A stretch of DNA of 10,198 nucleotides. Origin: Saccoglossus kowalevskii. Its lineage: Eukaryota; Hemichordata; Enteropneusta; Harrimaniidae. Shown piece by piece: positions 1 to 10,198 of this stretch. The stretch is taken from NCBI RefSeq assembly GCF_000003605.2, contig NW_003131853.1:750189-760386 (forward strand), in the 5' to 3' direction. Numbering within the stretch: position 1 is the stretch's first letter; each line of letters opens with the position of its first letter. The position numbers were made by a program, and so were the translations under genes. Below the pieces are notes generated by a model that had not been told where the DNA came from, did not search any database, and worked only from the letters and a program-made list of their open reading frames with translations.

Positions 1-185
1 TGCAGACACATGAGTAACCGCAAAGACTCCCATTTTGTGCTTCGCATATAGGAGTCAAAAATAGTTCTTAGGCTATCCATTCGCAAGACACCAGGCATCA
101 ACTTAGATGAAATAAGCTTTTTAGGGGAGACCACACTCTCCGTGATCCTTAATTCAACTCCAAGCATACCTTGCAAATTGATTGG
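1..185 (-). other. Unassigned open stretch running off the left edge
   Basis: Sixty-one codons are open on the minus strand from 185, after the in-frame TGA at 188-186, to the window edge. The translation includes GMLGVELRITESVVSPKKLI, MPGVLRMDSLRTIFDSYMRS and KWESLRLL. The composition (Leu, Ser, Arg, Met; alternating hydrophobic and charged) is protein-like, but no family is recognised. A possible acceptor, TTGCAAG before GTATGC, lies at 167-173. It could be an exon of the next gene, a transposon remnant or chance; more sequence to the left would decide. Confidence 0.
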
Positions 186-349
186 TCACTATGAAAGGCC
201 TACAGCAACAGTTAAAGTGTCTATATTGTAGTTTATAGGCTTATTAAGACCACTTCTTTGCTACTATGATAGTAGAACTTATTGTTGGCAACATTCTACC
301 ATGAGTTATACAATGTGCAATGAACCAATTTAATGTTTGTGTTTGATGA

Positions 350-649
350 TATATCGATACTGCGTTGAAATTCAATGACCTCCATATTGAAAACCAAGAG
401 AATCATCTTATCAAGCTACAGTTAGTATTTTTACAAATGGCAAGTGATTATAGTCTTGGAGCAATGTCTCTTGGCTATGAATTGAATGACATACGAGCGA
501 TGTTATCACCCATGATGCAAAAATTAAAAGGTTATAACCAAATGGTATTTATGCTAGAATATATTGGAAAAACATTCACAGTACCCGACGTCTGTGCCCC
601 TCTGGGAACAAAAATTGCAGAGAATGACCAGAGGCCTGTGCGCTAAATT
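350..649 (+). other. Unassigned open stretch, possible exon or gene remnant
   Basis: Ninety-nine sense codons are open from 350, after the in-frame TGA at 347-349, and end at TAA (647-649). The first ATG is at 437 (MASDYSLGAMS). The translation includes ENHLIKLQLVFLQMASDY, ELNDIRAMLSPMMQKLKGY and MLEYIGKTFTVPDVCAPLG. It has a natural-looking amino acid mix and a likely amphipathic helical centre, but I do not recognise the family. No good acceptor precedes it and no clear donor follows the last conserved-looking residues, so a decayed copy or a transposon remnant is as likely as a live exon. Chance cannot be excluded. Confidence 0.
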
Positions 650-925
650 ACGTTCAAGCTAACCAGTCATACAAATGGAGCCATCTGACTGCACTCAATG
701 ACTTGTCCCTTTTTATAGCCGAAATGGGTCAACAGAATCACTTGGACTAATAATCAGTGGGGATCTTGTTGAGTTTAAGTGACTCTAGAGGAAGACGCTC
801 TTATGCTCCCACCTCCAATTATTGTATTATTCTACATGTGTAATTTCTACTATATCTTATTACCGTCAATCCATACGTCAAACATAAATAGATATGTAAT
901 TAATTAGCAGTAGAGTGAAAAAAGA
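650..925. other. Stretch with no gene seen
   Basis: Between two unassigned open stretches. Short coding-like fragments in different frames (for example AEMGQQNHLD near 719) are too short to support a call. Confidence 0.
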
Positions 926-1292
926 TTAGAAGTAACTCTGGTAAGCTGGAAGAATATATTTTTCATAACTATTGAATACCTTGCCCATGATTTGTGAACT
1001 ATACTTTGACTTGATGATGACACTTGTGTCATAAATTACAAACTCATTGAAATTCAGAGGTATGTGAAGATTCACATTACTAATATCATACCCCAATTTA
1101 AAGTCATTATTTAGTATAGTACCCCCCCCCCCCGCGATAAACCAGATCATGCTCTTTATTAAACCTTGGAACTCTGGTGATATTGTTGGACACTCGGCTA
1201 GAAAATTCTTCCTTTGCTGCCAATTGCTGGTGTGTAATTCGAACAGTGACAGTACCCCTGTGATCTTGCATCATAAGTGGTGGGTCTTCTGG
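926..1292 (-). pseudogene. Possible decayed coding remnant, frames broken at a poly-C tract
   Basis: On the minus strand one frame is open from 1292 to 1110 (61 codons). It includes HRGTVTVRITHQQLAAKEEF and HDLVYRGGGG and ends at TAA (1109-1107) just past a 12-base C tract (1122-1133). A second frame, open across the tract and down to 926, includes DISNVNLHIPLNFNEFVIYD. A length change in the homopolymer would shift between them. FNEFVIYD vaguely recalls the end of PARP catalytic domains, but the following residues do not fit, so I give no function. It could be a pseudogene, a transposon remnant or chance. Splice sites for a real exon are not evident. Confidence 0.
1122..1133. repeat. Poly-C homopolymer (12)
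   Basis: Twelve consecutive C on the plus strand, unusual in this AT-rich window and prone to length error or polymorphism. Confidence 0.
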
Positions 1293-1592
1293 CTACTAGC
1301 AAGAACAGGAGTGGAAACCAGTTTCACTGACTGCTGCTGTCATTATCACATTCAGCATTACCAGTACTTTTTCAGTACAGCATTAATGAAAATAGAGGGA
1401 ACATATACATGTCCAAATTTGCCCAATTTATCATCATGTCTATTGCATATGCAAGGGGATCTGGAAAGCATGACACGTACAACTTCAGGTGAAAAGGTTT
1501 TGTACTTTCAGTGGTCACAATTTTTGTGTGTGATAATGCCCCAGTGTTTTACAGACATGAAATATAATAAATGTGGATACCAATAGTACTTC

Positions 1593-2096
1593 TGTTTTTA
1601 TAGTACCCATGTATAATTTGTAGACAAGGCTAAGTAAAGCCCATCCATAATACAATGCAATACTATTTTACATGAGTGTCTAACATACATGTACTAGCTA
1701 AACCTGGTGCTCATGGTTTATTTGCTTTGAACAGAATTTAACTAATTTGTACCATAGCAGTGGCAAATTGGGAGATTCGCATATACGCTAAATTACTGTT
1801 CTGAATGAGACAACAGAGAATGCTCTAGTCAAAAATACCATCAAACCTTAAAGCTGTATTATTTGATGAGCCAAGAACGGGAATCAGTTCACAAGTGTGT
1901 CAGAACCTGAATGATATATTTTTTACCTGGAATACCTAAAATCCTGATAAGTAATGCTGCTCGAATCTTGCTTTGGAACAAACTTAAAACAACTAGCCTA
2001 GGAAGCATCACATGTTTGCTTGGATGCAGTTGCAACATTGATATGAAATTTTATATAACATGTATAAATTTAGAAAGAACAAGTTATGCATGGCAG
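1593..2096. other. Intergenic stretch, no gene seen
   Basis: Anonymous AT-rich sequence. The plus-strand open frame 1911-2108 (65 codons) has no recognisable motif and lacks supporting signals, so I do not call it. Confidence 0.
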
Positions 2097-2460
2097 AGTC
2101 CCCGTTAGTTATCGAATTTAAGATATATAGTTTTGTTTATAGTAATATAGCTGGAATATAAACATGTCAGGAATATGATTATAATTGTTTAACATTAAAA
2201 TAATTGACAATAGTATCTGATCGTCAAATGAGTATTGAGAAATATTGTTCTGGAACAGCATTAATTAAAACAAAATCAGCCACTTTAAATACATGTATAA
2301 TGAATATATAAAATTTGAACATAGTCAAAGCATGTCACAGATATGGCTCTAGAAGCCCATTCATTAAAACAAAATGGTCGCTAGTCAGGCATTCTGAATC
2401 CGATCTGAAAAATAAAATGACTTGCATCAGGAACCTGTAATGTCTAATGTATCACAGTCA

Positions 2461-2521
2461 TTGGTACATACATTCACAGTCCCTCTATCATAGATAGAGG
2501 GACTGTGAATGTATGTACCAA
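2461..2521. repeat. Perfect 29-bp inverted repeat with 3-base spacer
   Basis: The left arm (2461-2489) begins TTGGTACATACATTCACAGT and the right arm (2493-2521) is its exact reverse complement, separated by ATA. The right arm runs straight into the ATTTGAACAAAATCC module of the host repeat. Compared with the module at about 2790-2827 (CCTATAATATCCAAC to TACCAAGTTTGAAC), the palindrome is extra sequence. Confidence 0.
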
Positions 2522-2965
2522 ATTTGAACAAAATCCATCTATAAATGCCAGAAATGTTTGACATTTGATGATTTTTAGCACAACAATGGCCACCATTCGG
2601 CCATTTTTAATAGGATCGTCAAACAGATATATCTGTACATCTATGACCTGATGTATAATGAATATTTAAAATTTGAACATAATCAGTACAGCAAGTCAGA
2701 GATATGGCACTAGAATCACATTCATTAAAACAAAATGGCCGCCAGTCGGCATTTTGAATTTTATCTGAAAAAAAAAAGATGTGCATCAAGGACCTATAAT
2801 ATCCAACTTATATACCAAGTTTGAACAAAATCCACAGCTGAGAAATTGATTTTGATGATTTTTAGCAGAAAAATGGCTGCCATTCAGCCATCTTGAATCA
2901 GATCGTGAAACAAATTGATGTGCATATGTATAATGTGTGAAGTTTGATTGGTGGAGGAATTTCTA

Positions 2966-3004
2966 ACACACACACACACACACACACGCACGCACGCACG
3001 CACA
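2966..3004. repeat. (AC)n(GCAC)n microsatellite
   Basis: An uninterrupted AC run is followed by four GCAC-type units, ending at CACAGAGG. It lies near the right end of the composite repeat, a common position for microsatellites in invertebrate elements. Confidence 0.
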
Positions 3005-3267
3005 GAGGTCAAAACACAAGTCCTCATTTTTGGACTGCGTTCGAACGGGGACTAAAAAGACAATACAAAACAATACAACCTCGATTTTGTGCGTGATTCG
3101 ATGGACTTATTGATGCCCTTAGCAGCTGAAAATTCCATCACAGCAGTATATACATAAATGCTCAGCTGTAAAATTTCTAACAATATCTGACCCAGATATC
3201 TTGTGAATACCGTAATTGTTGCATTTGGTATACGACACATACTTCATTCAAGTCAAGTGATAAAATA

Positions 3268-3475
3268 CTGTAAAATACTTTATTTTTGCTTGGAATTTAT
3301 TTTCGCTATTTTCGCTGAAGGGATGATTCCTTGAAAATAAAATCCAGCGAATATACTTTTTTTCCTATATTTCACATTAAACTCATCAAAAATCAGTGAA
3401 AATAAATTCCAAGAAAAACGCCCAAAAAGCCTTTTCAGCGAAAATTAATTCCAGCGAAAATAAAGTATTCCACAG
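3268..3475. mobile_element. Non-autonomous DNA transposon (MITE) with long terminal inverted repeats
   Basis: The left end reads CTGTAAAATACTTTATTTTT, then GCTTGGAATTTATTTTCGC. The reverse complement of the right end reads CTGTGGAATACTTTATTTTC, then GCTGGAATTAATTTTCGCTG. The arms match over about 45 bases with a few differences, and TA flanks both ends (3266-3267 and 3476-3477), as in Tc1/mariner-like insertions. Two more AAAATAAA(A/T)TCCA(G/A)G-type motifs lie in the middle, so the element is built from repeated copies of one motif. It has no coding capacity and would depend on a transposase in trans. Confidence 0.
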
Positions 3476-4499
3476 TATATCTGATAATACAGCTTTAATT
3501 AGTAGTCATTTTGTTTTGTATCCTGTCTCCATCAAAATTAGAGAATTCATATGATAAGCTCCATTCAACAAAGTTGACAGCAGAGCTAAAAAACACACAA
3601 TTGATAAACAATTTGAATATATAGAATTTATTGTGAAAAAAGCACACAATTGAATTTTATAAAAAAAGAAAGTAATGAAACATGCATTTAAAACATCTTA
3701 AAACTAAAAAATCTTGCACACGTTCAATTGCAGTAAAAAAATATTTCAAAACTTTTAGTTGAGTTTGTTTTGGAACTACAATGGTCGAAAAAAAAAATAG
3801 ATACAATAAGGAAATCCTTTTTTGAAAAGGAGAAGAACAAAATTTATTATTATATAAGGTGTTCCTAAAACATGATTACATCATAGTTTAGTAGAAACTT
3901 GGCAGTCATCGTTAATATACAGAAGTGTTTGGAGATTCAGAAATAGAGGACAGTGCAGCAGTTCAATCAGAAAAAAATCAAATAAGATTTTTAGAGATAT
4001 CAGAATCTTTGCATTGTGGATTATATACTAAGATATGGCAGCAACAATAAAATATATCATTTCCCTTCTAGGATTGTTTCAAACTTAGATTAGATGAACT
4101 GTTTTTGCTTTATTAGTAGTGCATAAACTTTTGTAAATGAGTCATTGATAGTCGATTATTATGACATAATGTAATGATCAAGCATACAAAAAATTGCAAA
4201 AAATTGTTGGTTTATGTGCGCTTCAATAGAGATGACCTTCTAATAGAGCAAACACCTGAATTTGGCAAAAATGAGTTGCTTACATGATAAATCTTTCTTT
4301 TTTTTCAAATACTTTAAACCTCTAACTTGATCGTTTAATAAAATAAGGATAACCTCCTAATAAGTCTACAAACTTAATGGTATTTAACAACAGTTAAATT
4401 ATTCAAACAGGCAGCATGTCAGCTGATATAGCTCCGCTGTATAGTTGAAAATAGCAATATTCACTAAATTTGAAAATTGTAGGTATCGTCACAAATTGA
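3476..4499. other. AT-rich intergenic stretch, no gene seen
   Basis: Long A/T runs and no open frame of note. ACACACAATTGA occurs twice 49 bases apart (about 3594 and 3643). AATAAA signals for minus-strand transcripts lie at 4114-4109, 3848-3843 and 3632-3627; a very long cadherin 3' end cannot be excluded. Confidence 0.
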
Positions 4500-4790
4500 A
4501 CAAAACTGACAAAGTTCCATTCAAGGTTTCTCCATATGAAATATCAAAGCAATTGGACTAGCCGTTTTCATGATAAAGTCAAAAATAGCATATATTTTTT
4601 TACCCAAAATGACAAAAATATTAAGATATTTTGAAGATATCACAAAACGAGGAAATCTGATGGAGGTCTACCTAGGTACATGTATACCAAGTATAAAAGC
4701 AAGTGGATTTGCCATTTTCGAGAAGAAGTCGAAATATAAAAAGTTAACACCAACGGACGATGACGGACAATCAGTAATATGAACATCTCC
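4500..4790. repeat. Degenerate dispersed repeat with an internal two-copy pattern
   Basis: GGACTAGCCGTTTTCATGAT followed by AAAGTCAAAAATA (from 4555) is echoed about 150 bases later by GGATTTGCCATTTTCGAGAA, then GAAGTCGAAATATAAAAAG (from 4706). The right end carries AACGGACGATGACGGACAAT. GTACATGTATACCAAGTAT and GACGGACGA-type tails are, from memory, common in mollusc interspersed repeats. The two short overlapping open frames here are not genes. Confidence 0.
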
Positions 4791-5485
4791 GCTCGATCGA
4801 TTAAGTCAACAATTGAGCTGAAGATCAAAATTGAGCTTTTCATAATAAAATAGCACCCGATTTAATGAAGTTGTACCTTTTATAGCACAAATAATGATTT
4901 ATAAAAACAAATCTTACAATATTTAATTATAATATTACATAAAATTAAACTATTAAAATATTAATACTGAAGTGTTAACTGCAAATAAAATAAATTTATA
5001 TATAAGGATGGTTTACTTAGCAATATTGCAGATGGAAACGTGACCATACACATGGTGATGTCGTGAGACCATGCATACATGTTTATACCCCTATGTACTA
5101 ATTGGTCTATATAACACTATCAACTAATAAAAACATCTCAACAAAAACATTATATTAGCTATTATAAATATATTTGGCACGCTTCACTAAGTATTGCATC
5201 TTTCCACTTTAATAATACATGAAAGGTGGGAAAATTAGGAAAGATAGGAAAAATTAGGATATCTTTGGCAATTTTTTTGTAAATGTAAAAAAAATAACTA
5301 GAGCTGTTTGAGGAGAAAACTAAGAATAAAGGCACGGAAGACGATAGTAATAAATGAACTGAGCTTCTTTGTTTCAATCATAAAAAGTATTTCAGCATTA
5401 TTTGATTCATACTGCAGGCAGCTAGTGATGATGTTCTTAGAGTGACAATCAACAGAACCACATCCATTCCATTCCACGTCAAGTA
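4791..5485 (-). other. Cadherin 3' untranslated / downstream flank
   Basis: This is AT-rich sequence following the cadherin stop, with no coding potential I trust. The length of the 3' untranslated region cannot be fixed from sequence. The nearest plausible poly(A) signal on the minus strand is ATTAAA at 5213-5208. No AATAAA on that strand is seen until 4114-4109, then 3848-3843 and 3632-3627. Short open frames here are probably chance. Confidence 0.
5208..5213 (-). promoter_or_regulatory. Candidate poly(A) signal ATTAAA for the cadherin mRNA
   Basis: TTTAAT on the plus strand reads ATTAAA on the coding strand, about 275 bases after the stop codon. It is followed by moderately GT-containing sequence. 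ATTAAA is the commonest variant of the canonical signal, but in DNA this AT-rich a chance match is quite possible. Confidence 0.
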
Positions 5486-9639
<4,154 letters not shown>

Positions 9640-10198
9640 CTGTTAAACAATTTCCAGTAAAGTCATGATTACATCACATTATACAGCAAAGACCTTGCAA
9701 ACAACATACTATATTTGCTGATTTGGTATACCCAGTAAAACATGCTCAAGAACACCTGCCAAGTCTAGATTCATTTTAGAAACACACATCAGATGGTATT
9801 TGAATCCAACACTTTTTATCAACGTTTTTGTTTACATTAGAAATGTTCTGTTATATTCCATGATTTGTTCAAAGTCATGTGTTATATTGTTTGATTACGC
9901 TGTTTTTTGATAACCACCAATAGTGACAAGTCATATGTACAACACATTGTACTAAATCTGAACAAAATCCATCCATGCATGACTGAGATCCGGGTCCGGA
10001 ATGGTGAAAATGTGCGATTTTGATGCATTTTCGGCCTTAAAGTGGCCGCCATTTGGCTATTGTTAATGAGATCATGAAACAAATGCACATACATATTTGT
10101 GACATGATGTACCTTGTGTGTGTGAAGTTTGAACTCGATCAATCCAGCCATGTCTCAGATACGGATCCAGAACTGAATTCTTAAAACAAAATGACGTG
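9640..10198 (-). other. Partial cadherin intron (phase 1), running off the window
   Basis: Sequence upstream of the first visible exon. Its acceptor-proximal part (9640-9944) shows no feature. From about 9945 it is a copy of the dispersed repeat family seen at 2097-3053. No further exon is visible before the window ends. Confidence 0.
9945..10198. repeat. Dispersed repeat copy, cut by window edge
   Basis: It holds CTGAACAAAATCCATCCATG, a GGAATGGTGAAAATG block, AAGTGGCCGCCATTTGGC, ATGATGTACC and, at the end, TTCTTAAAACAAAATGACG. The same ordered blocks occur around 2520-2940 and, in part, at 7413-7487. It is degenerate and non-coding. Confidence 0.

Larger units (their letters stand above)
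2097..3053. repeat. Composite dispersed repeat, possibly a degenerate mobile element
   Basis: The block contains repeated modules: TTCATTAAAACAAAATGG followed by a TCGGCATT-type stretch at about 2358 and 2720 (spacing about 360 bases), TTTGAACAAAATCCA at 2523 and 2819, and TTGATGATTTTTAGCA with AATGGC(C/T)(A/G)CCATTC(G/A)GCCAT at about 2566 and 2852. AGTCCCCGTT at 2097-2106 is an exact inverted match to AACGGGGACT at 3044-3053, so these may be element ends. No protein is encoded; the class is unknown. Confidence 0.

Noticed and set aside
1149-1586. Plus-strand open frame of 145 codons starting at an ATG
   Set aside because: The translation is rich in Cys, Trp and His with no domain or repeat pattern, and a more protein-like frame runs on the opposite strand over its first part. 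Probably chance.
3038-3047. CGTTCGAACG resembling a tRNA-type B box (possible SINE)
   Set aside because: The last base of the B-box consensus does not fit, no A box is found at the right distance, and the sequence is simply a 10-base palindrome.
9882-10151. Minus-strand open frame of 89 codons near the right edge, considered as another cadherin exon
   Set aside because: The translation has no cadherin, EGF or laminin G motif and lies in the dispersed repeat copy.

Overview
The window looks like eukaryotic nuclear DNA from a marine invertebrate. It is AT-rich and has GT-AG introns, microsatellites, a minisatellite and degenerate dispersed repeats. A lophotrochozoan, most likely a mollusc, is my best guess. 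This rests on the style of the repeats (an ATACTGTGGAATACTTT-type inverted-repeat MITE, ACATGTATACCAAGTAT and GACGGACGATGACGG motifs, AAAATGGCCGCCAT boxes) and on the non-chordate type of cadherin. It is an inference and not a proven assignment.

The one convincing gene is on the minus strand between 9639 and 5486. It is the 3' part of a large classical cadherin of the invertebrate N-cadherin / type III kind. Six coding exons (9639-9467, 9039-8766, 8235-8058, 7882-7641, 6609-6301, 5733-5486) join in frame through canonical GT-AG introns and give 473 complete codons before TAA. In order they encode a laminin G domain, two EGF-like domains, one membrane segment, a juxtamembrane p120-catenin site, a proline-rich linker and a beta-catenin site. 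The extracellular cadherin repeats and the start codon lie beyond the right edge of the window.

The introns hold their own structure. The last one carries a 44-bp minisatellite of six units with alternating variants, which suggests an 88-bp higher-order repeat. The 6610-7640 intron and the one running off the right edge carry fragments of the same degenerate repeat family that fills 2097-3053.

Downstream of the cadherin stop (5485 to 1) there is no gene I can name. 5485-4791 is likely 3' untranslated or flanking DNA. 4500-4790 is a degenerate repeat. 3268-3475 is a TA-flanked MITE. 2097-3053 is a composite repeat containing a perfect 29-bp inverted repeat and a CA/GCAC microsatellite. 1-1300 contains three open stretches without an assigned family: minus 185-1, plus 350-646 and minus 1292-926 (broken at a 12-C tract). 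They may be decayed gene or transposon fragments. I see no sign of a new defence, CRISPR or other exotic system; the best leads are the repeat structures and these unassigned open stretches.
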